A DNA stretch of 64,000 nt from Acinetobacter sp. SFB (GTDB lineage Bacteria > Pseudomonadota > Gammaproteobacteria > Pseudomonadales > Moraxellaceae). The DNA is taken from the NCBI RefSeq assembly GCF_001647545.1, contig NZ_LSZH01000001.1, forward strand, positions 395,815 through 459,814, read 5' to 3'. This document shows positions 37,690 to 49,254 of the stretch, piece by piece (the stretch's first letter is position 1; the number at the start of each line of letters is the position of its first letter). The position numbers and the translations under genes are program-made. The notes under the pieces were generated by a model. It had not been told where the DNA came from. It worked only from the letters and a program-made list of their open reading frames with translations, and made no database searches.

Positions 37690-37701
37690 GAGGAACAATA
37701 T

Positions 37702-38628
37702 ATGAATACTGTAACAGCGATGTCAAAAACAAATTCCTTAGAACAGGATCAAACCGTGAACCAAGATCAGAAGCAATTTACCTCTAACGAAGTAGATAAA
37801 AAACATCAAGGGACTTCATTTGTTTCTCAATTTGATACCCATCCTTCGGCTAAAAAAGAAAATCAAACAGCCAGTGTGAAAATAAGTACTTCGGATGTGC
37901 ATGTTTACTATGGCGAGGCAGAAGCGATTAAGGGTATTGATTTAAATATCTACGAAAATGAAGTGATTGCCTTTATTGGGCCGTCTGGTTGCGGTAAATC
38001 GACTTTTCTACGCACGTTAAACCGTATGAACGACACGATTGATTCATGTCGTGTGGCGGGTAAAGTAATGCTGGATAATCAGGATATTTATGATCCAAAT
38101 CTAGATGTCGTATTACTGCGTGCGCAAGTGGGTATGGTGTTTCAGAAACCCAATCCTTTCCCGAAATCAATTTTTGATAATGTGGCTTATGGTCCAAAAC
38201 TGCATGGTTTGGCACGTGACAAATATGACCTTGAAGAAATTGTTGAAAATAGCCTGCATAAAGCTGGTCTTTGGGATGAAGTCAAAGATCGTTTAAACCA
38301 GCCGGGAACCGGTCTTTCCGGTGGTCAGCAACAGCGTTTATGTATTGCACGTACTATCGCCGTGAGTCCGGAAGTGATTTTGATGGATGAACCATGTTCA
38401 GCACTGGATCCAATTGCTACGGCAAAAATTGAAGAACTCATTTCAGAGCTTTCAACCCAATATACCATTGCGATTGTGACACACTCAATGCAACAGGCTG
38501 CGCGTGTTTCTGACCGTACAGCATACTTTCACTTAGGTGATTTGATTGAAGTCAATGCAACTGAAAAAGTATTTACCCAGCCGGATCATCAATTGACTGA
38601 AGCATATATTACCGGTCGTTTTGGTTAA
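37702..38628 (+). CDS. pstB: Phosphate ABC transporter ATPase PstB
   Basis: The ATPase that drives phosphate import through PstCA. Walker A is [21 protein letters not shown], the signature motif [13 protein letters not shown], and Walker [17 protein letters not shown], all standard for PstB. A non-conserved head of about 60 residues precedes the usual start ([19 protein letters not shown]), making the protein 308 residues instead of about 257. The gene ends the operon; a terminator follows after 15 bases. phoU is not in this neighbourhood. Confidence 0.95.
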   Translation: MNTVTAMSKTNSLEQDQTVNQDQKQFTSNEVDKKHQGTSFVSQFDTHPSAKKENQTASVKISTSDVHVYYGEAEAIKGIDLNIYENEVIAFIGPSGCGKSTFLRTLNRMNDTIDSCRVAGKVMLDNQDIYDPNLDVVLLRAQVGMVFQKPNPFPKSIFDNVAYGPKLHGLARDKYDLEEIVENSLHKAGLWDEVKDRLNQPGTGLSGGQQQRLCIARTIAVSPEVILMDEPCSALDPIATAKIEELISELSTQYTIAIVTHSMQQAARVSDRTAYFHLGDLIEVNATEKVFTQPDHQLTEAYITGRFG

Positions 38629-38643
38629 TGAAATGACAGTATT

Positions 38644-38668
38644 AAAAAGAGCCGGAAGGCTCTTTTTT
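38644..38668 (+). terminator. Rho-independent terminator after pstB
   Basis: AAAAAGAGCC and GGCTCTTTTTT pair around GGAA. Confidence 0.92.
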
Positions 38669-38918
38669 GTTTAATCTTCAAATATTTTTATCTTGAGAAG
38701 ACATGCGACCTATCCAAATGACATAATTTAACCTTTATTTATATTGGGTTATTATGTTTAGGCATCTGTTTTATGCTGAGAAAATGACTAAATTTAGTAA
38801 GCATTTAAAGTGTAAAGAATCTATGTAATGAGATGGTTAATAAAATTCATATTGAATTTTCAATGGATTGGCCTCATGTTAAAGATAACTGCACATACAA
38901 TTAGAGAAATCATTTTCT

Positions 38919-39881
38919 ATGCTATTCCATACTCCGAAACTACCCGCAGAAATTCGAATCAGCCATTTAAATGCGCGCCTAAACGAACAACGTAAAAAAG
39001 TTGCGCATACCACAGCATCTAAATTTGAACTTTTGCAACTCACTCAACAGCTTTCAAAGGAAGCGCGTTTACGTAAAAAGAATAATCAAAAAATTTATGT
39101 CCTCGATTTTAAAGGTGATACGGCTGCATCTGCGGTAGAAAGTTTACGTGAAGAAATCACCCTGATTTTAGCGACTGCTAAAGCGGGGCATGATCGTGTG
39201 GTGGTGCGTTTAGAAAGTCCGGGTGGTATGGTGCATGGCTATGGTCTGGCTGCTGCACAGCTGGTGCGTCTGCGTGATGCCGGTTTTAACCTGACGATTT
39301 GTGTTGATAAGGTTGCGGCAAGTGGCGGTTATATGATGGCATGTATTGCCAATGAAATTGTTTCTGCGCCGTTTGCTGTCGTGGGTTCAATTGGTGTGGT
39401 TGCTCAAGTGCCTAACTTTAATCGCCTGTTAAAAGAAAAGCATATCGATTTCGAGCTTTATACCGCAGGTGAATTTAAACGTACTGTAACCATGTTTGGC
39501 GAAAATACCGCTGAAGGTAAAGCCAAATTTGAAGAAGAGTTGCAACAAACGCACGAGTTATTCAAGCACTTTGTGGAAAAATATCGTCCACAACTGAATG
39601 TTGAAAAAGTTGCAACAGGTGAACATTGGTACGGGAAGGATGCACTAGCATTAAACTTGGTGGATAAACTGCAAACTTCAGATGAATATCTGCTGGGTTT
39701 ATTGGCTCAGCATGATGTGTATGTGATTGATACCCGTCGTAAACCAACGTTGGGTGAAAAACTGGGCTTACAGGCCGCTCAAATGGCAGATGGTCTAGTG
39801 CCAGCAGTAGTGAATAAAGTGATGGAAACTTTGTCAAAAGCGAGTGCGAATGTCATTCAACTGCGTGATCCTAAGCTTTAA
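38919..39881 (+). CDS. sohB: S49-family peptidase (SohB type)
   Basis: A 320-residue serine protease of the SppA/SohB family. The core shows VLDFKGDTAASAVESLREEI, VVRLESPGGMVHGYGLAAAQL, KVAASGGYMMACIANEIVSAPFAVVGSIGVV with the catalytic serine in AASGGYM, and FKRTVTMFGENT, where a lysine supplies the second catalytic residue. E. coli SohB starts with a membrane anchor; here the first 60 residues are basic and helical without an obvious span, and an in-frame stop lies not far upstream, so the protein may be cytosolic or only peripherally attached. Confidence 0.85.
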   Translation: MLFHTPKLPAEIRISHLNARLNEQRKKVAHTTASKFELLQLTQQLSKEARLRKKNNQKIYVLDFKGDTAASAVESLREEITLILATAKAGHDRVVVRLESPGGMVHGYGLAAAQLVRLRDAGFNLTICVDKVAASGGYMMACIANEIVSAPFAVVGSIGVVAQVPNFNRLLKEKHIDFELYTAGEFKRTVTMFGENTAEGKAKFEEELQQTHELFKHFVEKYRPQLNVEKVATGEHWYGKDALALNLVDKLQTSDEYLLGLLAQHDVYVIDTRRKPTLGEKLGLQAAQMADGLVPAVVNKVMETLSKASANVIQLRDPKL

Positions 39882-39903
39882 TTTAAAATGATCTTCTGAT
39901 TTT

Positions 39904-39934
39904 AAAATTGCGTTCTAATGAGCGCAATTTTTTT
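39904..39934 (+). terminator. Rho-independent terminator after sohB
   Basis: AAAATTGCG and CGCAATTTTT pair around a 10-base loop, then a T run. Confidence 0.88.
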
Positions 39935-40196
39935 GACTGTATGTTGATTTTCAACTCGGCATGAGTTGCTTTGCCGTAACTAAAATACAGATCGTGATCA
40001 TTGTGAGTTTTAGTGGGAATACTCTCATGAGGAGAGGCAGAAGAATAAAAGCAAGTGCAAGCCAGGGTTTGAACCTGAATGAATGTTCAATTATTCTTTT
40101 TTATATGTGCAAAATTTTTATTGTGCATATTGAATTGTTATGAATTGCTGGTGTTATCGCAAACATAGAGGAATTATTCACAGATTTTATTGTAAT
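39935..40196. other. Intergenic region, nothing identified
   Basis: Between the sohB and purB terminators. A GGTTTGAACC segment near 40068 resembles a tRNA T arm at first sight but has no tRNA around it. No convincing ORF. Confidence 0.5.
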
Positions 40197-40225
40197 AAAA
40201 AAGCGAAGCCGTAGCTTCGCTTTTT
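40197..40225 (-). terminator. Terminator of the nudJ-mnmA-hflD-purB block
   Basis: AAAAAAGCGAAGC and GCTTCGCTTTTT pair around a 4-base loop, 16 bases beyond the purB stop. Confidence 0.9.
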
Positions 40226-40240
40226 CTGACTAAAATTTAA

Positions 40241-41638
<1,398 letters not shown>

Positions 41639-41683
41639 TTAAACATTGGAATTAAACGTAAAACAAAACCCGCACAGCATCAG

Positions 41684-42415
41684 TTAAACCACCTGATACT
41701 GTAAACGGGCAAGATCTTGAATATCTTGGAGCAGCTTACGCTTGCTGAAAATCATCCCCCATGAACTGCCACCCATTTGGCGCCATAAGTGCGCCAGTTG
41801 CAGGCCAGTAAACAGGGAAGCGCGAATACGGTTGGTATGAGAAGTATCTTTAAACGCTTGGGCGTTGCCTTTAACCATAATACGCGGATTAATTTGTCCT
41901 GCAGTTTCGACATAGGTTTGGGCAAGATTGGCAATAATACTGGGATGTAGATAATTATTATCAAAAAATGAAAGTTGCTTTAATATTTTCTGTTGTGATT
42001 TTTCAATGATTTCAACAAATTTTGGATTGCTATAGACTTTTTTCTCTAACTGTAACAAGGCCATGGCATAGCTCATCGGTAACTTGGCGCTAGAGAGTTT
42101 GGGTAAACGAGATTTTGGGGAGGGGTTAAACGGTTGGTTAATACTGCTTTCTAAAGTTTTCAAACCGAGGGAAATATCGGCAAGTTGATTAAAGAAGTGG
42201 AGGGTTTGACAAGATTCATTGGAAGTGGGACGGATATTCAGGCTGGCTTTAATGAGTTGTTCTAGATAGAAACTACCGCTTTCCCCAATACTCTGCTGTC
42301 CCGACATGGCGGTCATATGGGTCAGCTGTGTCGATTGAAACACAGCCGCCAACGCCAAAGCACGGTTTTGGCGTATATTCAAAGTTTGAGGCTGTTGAAA
42401 GGGTAACTCAGCCAT
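41684..42415 (-). CDS. hflD: High frequency lysogenization protein HflD homologue
   Basis: A 243-residue helical protein with the HflD pattern: [21 protein letters not shown] at the N terminus, [11 protein letters not shown] in the middle, [16 protein letters not shown], and [23 protein letters not shown] near the end. In E. coli HflD binds the phage lambda CII activator at the inner membrane; its cellular role is less clear. Its position between mnmA and purB supports the name. Confidence 0.9.
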   Translation of the reverse strand: MAELPFQQPQTLNIRQNRALALAAVFQSTQLTHMTAMSGQQSIGESGSFYLEQLIKASLNIRPTSNESCQTLHFFNQLADISLGLKTLESSINQPFNPSPKSRLPKLSSAKLPMSYAMALLQLEKKVYSNPKFVEIIEKSQQKILKQLSFFDNNYLHPSIIANLAQTYVETAGQINPRIMVKGNAQAFKDTSHTNRIRASLFTGLQLAHLWRQMGGSSWGMIFSKRKLLQDIQDLARLQYQVV

Positions 42416-42430
42416 GCCTATCGCTTCCTT

Positions 42431-43576
42431 TTAAATAAAATCAGGTTTTGGAGCATTGGTATGATGAATCACACCGCCACCTAAACAAACTTCATCTGCG
42501 TAGAACACTACACTTTGTCCTGGAGTCACCGCACGTTGCGGTTCGTCAAATTCAACCCGTACACCATTTGGCATATCGGCATCTTTATAAATAACACAGG
42601 CTTGATCGGGCTGGCGATAACGCGTTTTCGCAGTGCAGCGGAAACCAGTCTCTGGAATATCTTGCTCACCTGCAACCCAGTCAATCGCTTCACTCCAAAG
42701 TATAGTACTTTGCATTAGTGGATGCTCATGACCCTGACCAATGACCAGACGGTTATTTTCAATGTCTTTATAAAGAACAAACCATGCACCTTCAGATTCG
42801 CCCTTAAGACCACCTAAACCAATGCCGCCACGCTGACCGAGCGTATAGTACATTAAGCCGTGATGTTCACCAACCTCTTTACCGGTATCTAGGTAAATTT
42901 TTCCAGCTTGGGCAGGTAAATACTGTTTCAAGAAGTCATTAAAACGACGTTCGCCAATAAAGCAAATACCGGTTGAATCTTTTTTCTTCGCTGTAGCTAA
43001 ACCCAGTTCTTCAGCAATACGACGAACTTCCGGTTTTTCAATTTCACCCACAGGGAACAGGGTCTTGTTAATTTCGCGACCATGTACAGCATGCAGGAAA
43101 TACGTTTGATCCTTATTCTGGTCAAAACCGCGTAATAAAGGGGCGTATTCTTCACCACGCGAGTTGGTCATGGTTTCACCGCGACGGCAGTAATGACCGG
43201 TTGCAATAAAGTCTGCACCCAAGTTTACGGCATGGTCTAAAAATGCACGGAACTTGATTTCTTTATTACACAAGATGTCCGGGTTTGGGGTGCGACCCGC
43301 AGCATATTCAGCCAGAAAATGCTCGAATACACGATCCCAATATTCCATGGCAAAGTTGGCAGTGTGTAATTTGATGCCAATCTTGTCGCAGACGGCTTGC
43401 GCATCTGCAAGGTCTTCCATCGCCGTACAATATTCCGTGCCGTCATCTTCTTCCCAGTTTTTCATGAAAAGTCCTTCAACTTGATATCCCTGTTGAAGAA
43501 GAAGTGCTGCAGAAACAGAAGAATCTACACCACCGGACATACCGACGATGACACGTTGTTGCATAGGATTAAGCAT
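42431..43576 (-). CDS. mnmA: tRNA-specific 2-thiouridylase MnmA
   Basis: MnmA thiolates U34 in tRNAs for Lys, Glu and Gln, taking sulfur from the Tus relay. The P-loop is [15 protein letters not shown], and the two catalytic cysteines lie in [12 protein letters not shown] and [21 protein letters not shown] and [13 protein letters not shown] are also typical. Two starts are possible: ATG at 43576, which overlaps the nudJ stop by 8 bases, or ATG at 43564 ([12 protein letters not shown]), four bases after that stop. Either way it is coupled to nudJ. hflD follows 15 bases after the stop. Confidence 0.95.
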   Translation of the reverse strand: MLNPMQQRVIVGMSGGVDSSVSAALLLQQGYQVEGLFMKNWEEDDGTEYCTAMEDLADAQAVCDKIGIKLHTANFAMEYWDRVFEHFLAEYAAGRTPNPDILCNKEIKFRAFLDHAVNLGADFIATGHYCRRGETMTNSRGEEYAPLLRGFDQNKDQTYFLHAVHGREINKTLFPVGEIEKPEVRRIAEELGLATAKKKDSTGICFIGERRFNDFLKQYLPAQAGKIYLDTGKEVGEHHGLMYYTLGQRGGIGLGGLKGESEGAWFVLYKDIENNRLVIGQGHEHPLMQSTILWSEAIDWVAGEQDIPETGFRCTAKTRYRQPDQACVIYKDADMPNGVRVEFDEPQRAVTPGQSVVFYADEVCLGGGVIHHTNAPKPDFI

Positions 43577-44054
43577 CCAAAGTTGAAATTAAGGGAGAGT
43601 TTTGGTGCTCGTAAATGAGCGATAAAGGGTATTTTTTGCCTGAAAGGGCATCTTCAATGGCTTTGATCACCAAGGGGCTACGCGCACGAGCCGACTCGAT
43701 CAGTTCATCCAAAGTCATCCAGACTGCGCCAATGATTCCTGTATCTAATGTTGCGTGTTCATCATGCGCAAGCGATTTTGCTAAAAAGCAGAAACGGAAA
43801 TAGGTACGATCTGGAAACATCGGCGGGGTATAGGTATAAATACCCAACAGTGATTCAATACTCACTGTATGTCCGGTTTCTTCCATGGTTTCGCGAATGG
43901 CAGCATCCATAATGGTTTCGCCACATTCGACATGACCTGCAGGCTGATTAAACACAGTATGTGTTACACCTTCTGTATGTTCTTCAACAAACAGAAATTT
44001 TCCGTCTTTTTCGACAACAGTTGCAACAGTAACGTGAGCAGTCCAAGCGGTCAT
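43569..44054 (-). CDS. nudJ: NUDIX hydrolase, NudJ type
   Basis: A 161-residue NUDIX protein. The Nudix box runs from GHVECGE through [11 protein letters not shown] and matches GX5EX7REUXEEXGU. The NudJ-type start ([22 protein letters not shown]) and VWMTLDEL are present. E. coli NudJ hydrolyses nucleoside di- and triphosphates and the thiamine precursor HMP-PP, and lies at the head of the same gene block, so the assignment is sound. It is the first gene of nudJ-mnmA-hflD-purB. Confidence 0.9.
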   Translation of the reverse strand: MTAWTAHVTVATVVEKDGKFLFVEEHTEGVTHTVFNQPAGHVECGETIMDAAIRETMEETGHTVSIESLLGIYTYTPPMFPDRTYFRFCFLAKSLAHDEHATLDTGIIGAVWMTLDELIESARARSPLVIKAIEDALSGKKYPLSLIYEHQNSPLISTLDA

Positions 44055-44168
44055 TGAAAAGCACCAAGGAATAAAAAGGCTATTCTACAAAATTTAGGGC
44101 GTAGTGGCTATGTTGATTTATGTTTATAACTAATATCTATATATTTAAGAGTAAATGACATTTGAAGA

Positions 44169-46346
44169 TCAAATAATTTTAAGTTTAGTCTTCTCGTAGC
44201 TTAAAAATATTTCATTATCAAATATTCTTCTTTCTCTTATTAAGCTAATTACTTCATCTTGAGATTTATCTGGAGGAATAAGGGTTTCAAGTTTGCGAAT
44301 TGCAGAACTAGGAATGCTGTACTCAGTTAAAATAGTAAGATTTTCTCTTAAAAAATCATTTTCAATTTGATTGGCGAAATGACTATAGTTTCCAGGCCTT
44401 AATCCTTGTTCTGAACAAACAAATCTTTGAAGACTATCAATGACTGATAACCATTTAGGAATTTTGTACTCAAACCAGTGCTTTAAAATTTGAAAACTAT
44501 TTCTTATTGCTTCATCCATTAGATCAGAATCACTTGTATCCTTGTACTTACTTAAGGTTTTATAATAATTAAAGTTACTGTTGATTAAATCCCAAATGTT
44601 ATGATTAGAGCTATAAATTTTTGTCACAGTAATAAGGCTATTTAATGTCATAGGTTTAACACTTTCGCCTTCTTTTAACAGATGATGCCAAGCTAAGGCA
44701 AGTGTGTAGGCTAATTGTTCTTTTTTAGGGAAACCACTCCAACAAACAAGTTCATAGTTATTACTAATATCTTTTCTTAATTGATTAATAATACTGAGTT
44801 GTCCGGTTACTTGAACACCATTTTTACGAATGACATATTTTTCTTCATTTGAAATACCATTGATAAACTTATATTGTTCTGATGATTTATCTTTAATTTC
44901 AGATTCATCAAGTTGAATCAGAATTTCATTTGAAATTGGATTTTGTTCAAAAAAAGGGATATCTATTTTAATAATTTCATTTTTTGGAATTGGATTAAAA
45001 TTATATATAGTTCCGGTATAATGTATCATTAGGCGTCCTGCACGGCCTTTAATATTTGAATAGTCAAAATAATCAATTTTAGTATTCATTCCTTTTGTGC
45101 TATCAAAGAAGAATATATTTTTAGCACTGGTATTAACACCTTCAATGATAGTGGTGGTACAAAAAAGGTAATTTAATAATCCCTTATTAAAATAGTCAAT
45201 TACAGATGTTGTAATGTGTTTTTGTAAAGCTCCATCATGAATTCCGATTCTTTTTTTAAAAATCTCTATTAAGCTCCATTGTGGAGAAATATTTTTTTCA
45301 ATCCATTCAAAAATTTCGAATTTTACTTCATTAAATGAATTTATTTTTGATTCGATAAAATTTGAAAATTTCTTAGCAAGATATCTAACTCTAGCAGGAG
45401 AAGAACAGTAAATTATATTCTGTTCATTAATTTTTTCTAAAAGAAGATTAAATAGAACCTCTTCCTTATATTCTTTATATTTTCGTGGTTGTTGGAACTT
45501 TTGTTGATGTTGAGAATAAATATCGATGCTATTAGTATCGACTAATGAGGTTTTTGTTTTATAAAAAAAAGCATTATATTTTTCTTCAAAGCCATCTGAT
45601 ATCTTGTCTATATTAGGGCCTAAAAGATAAAACTTACTGTTATATTTTTTTAAAATGTAGTGAAATGCATTATTTAAGGAATCAGCTCTTTCGTCATCAC
45701 GTTGAGAACTGAGTTTATAAAATTCATCAACAATAATAAAATCTATATGTCTAAAATCTTGATATTCATTTACGCGTTCTGCAGTAAATAAGTAAATATT
45801 GCCTTTATCATCAGATGAATTTTGTGAAGTTTTAACAATCAACTTATATGAATCATCGTATTTTCTTAATTTTTGTCTAGTTTCATCTAATAAGGCTAAG
45901 GTGGGTTGTATGATAATTATATTTTTAAATTTTCTTGAAGCTATAAACTCTTCTATTAATAAGCTTTTACCAAAACTTGTGGGTGCACTGACAATAATAT
46001 TTTTATCAGTATTAAGTAATGATAATAAATATTTTTGATCTTCGTGTAAGAATTTATTTATGTTTTCAGAATAATGATAATTTTTTCTGATTTGAGAATC
46101 AGTGGAATCTAAAGTGAATTTTTCTTTTACTAAATAAGGATAAAAACCAATAGATTCTACTAAATTAGTTAAAATGTTGTGTAGACTTTTATCAAATTTA
46201 AACAGATTGTCTAGAATATTAATTACTAGTTTTTGTGCTGATATCTTATCTTTAAAAATTAAAGACGAACATTTTTTATATATTGAAAATGTTTCATTAA
46301 ATGAAAATGAGTTTTTATTTTGTATTTCTAAAATTAGATCTTCCAT
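44169..46346 (-). CDS. hamB: Hachiman defence helicase HamB
   Basis: A 725-residue SF2 helicase, the motor of a Hachiman anti-phage system. Motif I is VSAPTSFGKS (residues 119-128), motif II is VDEFYKL (206-212), and in the second RecA domain lie CTTTIIEGVNTSA (397-408) and IKGRAGRLM (432-440), as in Ski2-like helicases. The C-terminal 280 residues are helical without a known motif. Its ATG shares one base with the hamA stop (TAATG). The gene is much more AT-rich than nudJ or dacC on either side, a sign of transfer. Confidence 0.88.
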   Translation of the reverse strand: MEDLILEIQNKNSFSFNETFSIYKKCSSLIFKDKISAQKLVINILDNLFKFDKSLHNILTNLVESIGFYPYLVKEKFTLDSTDSQIRKNYHYSENINKFLHEDQKYLLSLLNTDKNIIVSAPTSFGKSLLIEEFIASRKFKNIIIIQPTLALLDETRQKLRKYDDSYKLIVKTSQNSSDDKGNIYLFTAERVNEYQDFRHIDFIIVDEFYKLSSQRDDERADSLNNAFHYILKKYNSKFYLLGPNIDKISDGFEEKYNAFFYKTKTSLVDTNSIDIYSQHQQKFQQPRKYKEYKEEVLFNLLLEKINEQNIIYCSSPARVRYLAKKFSNFIESKINSFNEVKFEIFEWIEKNISPQWSLIEIFKKRIGIHDGALQKHITTSVIDYFNKGLLNYLFCTTTIIEGVNTSAKNIFFFDSTKGMNTKIDYFDYSNIKGRAGRLMIHYTGTIYNFNPIPKNEIIKIDIPFFEQNPISNEILIQLDESEIKDKSSEQYKFINGISNEEKYVIRKNGVQVTGQLSIINQLRKDISNNYELVCWSGFPKKEQLAYTLALAWHHLLKEGESVKPMTLNSLITVTKIYSSNHNIWDLINSNFNYYKTLSKYKDTSDSDLMDEAIRNSFQILKHWFEYKIPKWLSVIDSLQRFVCSEQGLRPGNYSHFANQIENDFLRENLTILTEYSIPSSAIRKLETLIPPDKSQDEVISLIRERRIFDNEIFLSYEKTKLKII

Positions 46347-47284
46347 TATTCACCTAGCTTCTGTAATAACGAAAGTTTATTGTGTAATCCTTTTACTAAA
46401 TGAACTTTATTTTGGACAGGAAATAAAAAGAGAACGATATTTAATTTTGATTTCAAAGGATGATCGTAGTGTTCATCAAAATATTTTTTTAACTCCAACA
46501 TTTCACTTCTATAATCATTTATAAATTTTTCTGTGGTTTCATCTTGATGATCTGTAAATAGATTACAAGTATATGTACATAGTAAAGGGATATTAATCGC
46601 ATTCAATTTATCACTTAGTTTGGTTTCTTCTGAAATTAGATCAACCCAATAGTCTTTGTCAGGGATATTATCAAAATGTTTAATTTTTTTTGAAACTAAC
46701 ATAAATTCAGAATTTAAATAATCAGACTTAAAATGTTCGTGTATATCCTGAATTAAAGCTTTTACTCCATTCTTTCCATTAGAATAAAGTTTGGATTCCC
46801 CGAGCCACAAAGTTTTAGTCTCTGGTTCTATATGAACTGCATCAAATCCATGAACAGTGTGACCTAATGAGTCCTTGAAATATATTTTTGATAGTAAAGG
46901 CGTTGTTTTGTGAAAATCTCTAAGTAATAAGTGAAGAATTAACTCTCCAAACTCTCCTCTTCTTAAATATTTATCTTCAACTGTATCAAGAATTGAACCA
47001 TCATTTTCATATATATCTTTTACTTTTTGAAATTCATCAATCTTATAAATAGATTTGGCTGCTTCAGTCAATTTAGAAAAAATTTGGGTATTGTTAGTTT
47101 CAGTCCCTTCGTGAAAGCCAAAAGCAAATTCATGAATAACTTCCAATAATTTATCAATTAGAGGCTTTAACCTATATTGAGCCTTACCATCATCTGTCAA
47201 ATCAAATCCTACTAAGAAAGTACTTAGTTCAGCTTCTTTAATCGAATGTGATATGATTTTTTCAGATTTAAATGGACTGCTCAT
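46346..47284 (-). CDS. hamA: Hachiman defence nuclease HamA (DUF1837)
   Basis: A 312-residue DUF1837 protein, the effector of Hachiman. The PD-(D/E)xK-like core reads YLRRGEFGELILHLLL (E111, E114), HGFDAVHI (D148) and LWLGESKLYSNGKNGV (E163, K165), so the nuclease looks intact. Published work on Hachiman describes HamA as a DNase held in check by HamB until damaged or invading DNA is sensed. hamB follows with a one-base overlap, and a good promoter lies just upstream. The low GC content matches hamB. Confidence 0.9.
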   Translation of the reverse strand: MSSPFKSEKIISHSIKEAELSTFLVGFDLTDDGKAQYRLKPLIDKLLEVIHEFAFGFHEGTETNNTQIFSKLTEAAKSIYKIDEFQKVKDIYENDGSILDTVEDKYLRRGEFGELILHLLLRDFHKTTPLLSKIYFKDSLGHTVHGFDAVHIEPETKTLWLGESKLYSNGKNGVKALIQDIHEHFKSDYLNSEFMLVSKKIKHFDNIPDKDYWVDLISEETKLSDKLNAINIPLLCTYTCNLFTDHQDETTEKFINDYRSEMLELKKYFDEHYDHPLKSKLNIVLFLFPVQNKVHLVKGLHNKLSLLQKLGE

Positions 47285-47310
47285 AAGTTGTACTTTTATT
47301 CAATTTATTG

Positions 47311-47339
47311 AATATACGAAATATTTTATATCATCGCAA
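47311..47339 (-). promoter_or_regulatory. Probable promoter of hamAB
   Basis: On the minus strand, -35 TTGCGA (47339-47334), a 17-base spacer and -10 TATATT (47316-47311) precede hamA. An imperfect palindrome TTCAATTTATTGAA (47299-47312) overlaps the -10 box and may be an operator. No regulator gene is linked. Confidence 0.5.
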
Positions 47340-47341
47340 TC

Positions 47342-47881
47342 TTATTTTTCTAAATAATTATTCGCCACTTTCACATAATGTCGTGCTGAATAAGGCAAAA
47401 ACTCTTTTTCTTTATCGGTTAAAGGGCGGACTTTCTGTACAGGACTGCCCACATATAAATAACCGCTTTCAAGACGTTTACGTGGTGGAACTAAAGAACC
47501 TGCACCAATCATCACATCATCTTCAATAATCACATCATCCAAAATAATTGTGCTGATGCCCACCAATACACGATTACCAATGGTACAGCCATGTAGTTTT
47601 ACGTGATGACCAATGGTGACATCTTCGCCAATAATCAGTGGCGAGCCTTCAGGTTTATCTGCTTTTTTATGACTGACATGCAACATGGCATGATCTTGTA
47701 CATTAGAATTTTTACCAATATGAATATGATTGACATCACCACGAATCACAGCAAAAGGCCACACCGATACATTTTCAGCCAAAGTCACCTCACCAATCAC
47801 CACGGATATTTCATCAATGTAGCAAGTAGCATCAATTTTAGGATGGTGATCTAAATAAGGGCGAATATTCTTTTTCATCAT
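47342..47881 (-). CDS. Gamma-carbonic anhydrase family protein
   Basis: A 179-residue left-handed beta-helix protein. Hexapeptide repeats run through most of it (ENVSVWPFAVIRGDVNHIHIGKNSNVQDHAMLHV in pieces of the pattern, then IGHHVKLHGCTIGNRVLVGI and VMIGAGSLV). The three metal-ligand histidines of gamma-class enzymes can be seen in QDHAMLH and IGHHVKLHG. It is the YrdA/CaiE-like group; carbonic anhydrase activity is likely but not certain. Its stop lies 57 bases from the hamA start codon, close to the presumed insertion edge. Confidence 0.85.
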   Translation of the reverse strand: MMKKNIRPYLDHHPKIDATCYIDEISVVIGEVTLAENVSVWPFAVIRGDVNHIHIGKNSNVQDHAMLHVSHKKADKPEGSPLIIGEDVTIGHHVKLHGCTIGNRVLVGISTIILDDVIIEDDVMIGAGSLVPPRKRLESGYLYVGSPVQKVRPLTDKEKEFLPYSARHYVKVANNYLEK

Positions 47882-47918
47882 TCGTCTTCAGTGGCAATGG
47901 TGTGAGTCATTATAAAAT

Positions 47919-47952
47919 AAAAAAGCACCCATACCGAAGTAAGAGTGCTTTA
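47919..47952 (-). terminator. Terminator of the dacC-type gene
   Basis: On the minus strand AAAGCACTC and GGGTGCTTT pair imperfectly around a CTTCGG-containing loop, followed by T. Confidence 0.75.
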
Positions 47953-47989
47953 TCTTTAGTTTAATGCTTAATTTAAACTTAACGTTTCA

Positions 47990-49138
47990 TTAGAATAAAT
48001 TACTAAAGAATTGTTTGATATGGTCGATCATTTTTGCAAAGAAACCGGCTTCTTCAACATCTTGAAGTGCAACAAGGGGTTTTTCTGAAATGACTTTACC
48101 ATCAATGCTTGCGACAAATTTACCAACCACTTGACCTTTTTTAAGTGGTGCAGTGAGTTTTGGTTGAACAACCAATTGGGTTTTGATCGCGTTAGCCTGA
48201 CCTTTTTGCATGGTCACGTTGAAGTTTTCAGCTAAACCAATTTGAACGTCATTGCTTTTGCCGTACCAAACTTTAGCTTTTGCTAAAACCTGATTGGCCG
48301 GTTGTACTTTAACAGTTTCAAAGTTTGCATAACCCCAAGCCAAGATTTCACGTGTCTGAGATGCACGATCGTTCATGCTTGGCGCACCAAAAATCACTGA
48401 AATTAAACGCAGGGGGCCGCGTTTAGCTGAAGTGGTTAAGCAATAACCTGCTTCGTCAGTATGACCAGTTTTTAAGCCATCTACACTTGGGTCAGTATAA
48501 AGCAAGGCGTTACGGTTACCTTGTTTAATGCCGTTAAAGGTAAATTCTTTTTCAGAGTAGATCGGGTAATACTTTGAGCTGTCATGAATAATATGTTGCG
48601 CAAGCGTTGCCATATCTTTTGCAGTCGAGTAGTGACCTTCAGCAGGCATACCGGTTGAATTGATGAAGCTGGTATTGGTCATGCCAATACGTTTTGCTTC
48701 TTCATTCATCATGTGAGCAAAAGTGCCTTCGTTTCCGGCAATATGTTCCGCCATGGCTTTAGAAGCATCATTACCTGACTGGATGATAATCCCACGCAGC
48801 ATTTCCAGTGCTGTTGCAGTACCGTTGAGTGGTACATACATACATGATTCCGTGCTACTGCCACGACACCATGCTGATTCGTTCATACGAACTTTTTCAT
48901 CTTCCGTGAGATCACCACCCAACAACTTCTGTTCGATGATGTAACTAGTCATCATCTTGGTCATTGAAGCCGGTGCTAATTTTTCGTTTTCATTTTTAGA
49001 TGCAAGGATTTGCCCAGTCTCATAGTCCATTAAAACATAAGATTTATTATTGAGTTCTGGCGGTGCAGATAAGACAGATGCTGCGAATGTGAAACTAGGT
49101 AATAGTAATAATGCAGCAAGGGCGCTTTTGTGGGTCAT
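47990..49138 (-). CDS. dacC: D-alanyl-D-alanine carboxypeptidase (PBP5/6 type)
   Basis: A low-molecular-mass penicillin-binding protein that trims the terminal D-Ala from peptidoglycan pentapeptides. The signal peptide ends near TFA. The catalytic SxxK is ASMTK (Ser58), the SxN is SGN in QSGNDASKAM, and the KTG is DGLKTGHTDEAGYC. The C-terminal amphipathic helix FFAKMIDHIKQFFSNLF anchors it to the inner membrane. The frame begins with TTG at 49153, but the ATG at 49138 starts the signal peptide and is the natural start. dacC versus dacA cannot be told from sequence alone. Confidence 0.9.
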   Translation of the reverse strand: MTHKSALAALLLLPSFTFAASVLSAPPELNNKSYVLMDYETGQILASKNENEKLAPASMTKMMTSYIIEQKLLGGDLTEDEKVRMNESAWCRGSSTESCMYVPLNGTATALEMLRGIIIQSGNDASKAMAEHIAGNEGTFAHMMNEEAKRIGMTNTSFINSTGMPAEGHYSTAKDMATLAQHIIHDSSKYYPIYSEKEFTFNGIKQGNRNALLYTDPSVDGLKTGHTDEAGYCLTTSAKRGPLRLISVIFGAPSMNDRASQTREILAWGYANFETVKVQPANQVLAKAKVWYGKSNDVQIGLAENFNVTMQKGQANAIKTQLVVQPKLTAPLKKGQVVGKFVASIDGKVISEKPLVALQDVEEAGFFAKMIDHIKQFFSNLF

Positions 49139-49254
49139 TCTAGGTGGTTCCAATATCTTGATATAAGCACAAAGAGCCTAGCATTCTAGGATAAAGCTAG
49201 ACCGACTTCTACGGAGAAATCGGCTTATTTCAAAAGTATTGTAACCAATTGGTG

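Noticed and set aside
40055..40085. tRNA-like T arm (GGTTTGAACC)
   Set aside because: The stem is too short or mismatched, the loop is not the standard T loop, and no acceptor, D or anticodon arms could be placed around it.
39961..40143. 60-codon plus-strand ORF after sohB
   Set aside because: No ribosome binding site, no coherent protein character and odd composition; judged non-coding.
44055..47341. Flanking direct repeats around the Hachiman pair
   Set aside because: I compared the two intergenic edges by eye and found no shared sequence long enough to call an attachment site or target duplication.
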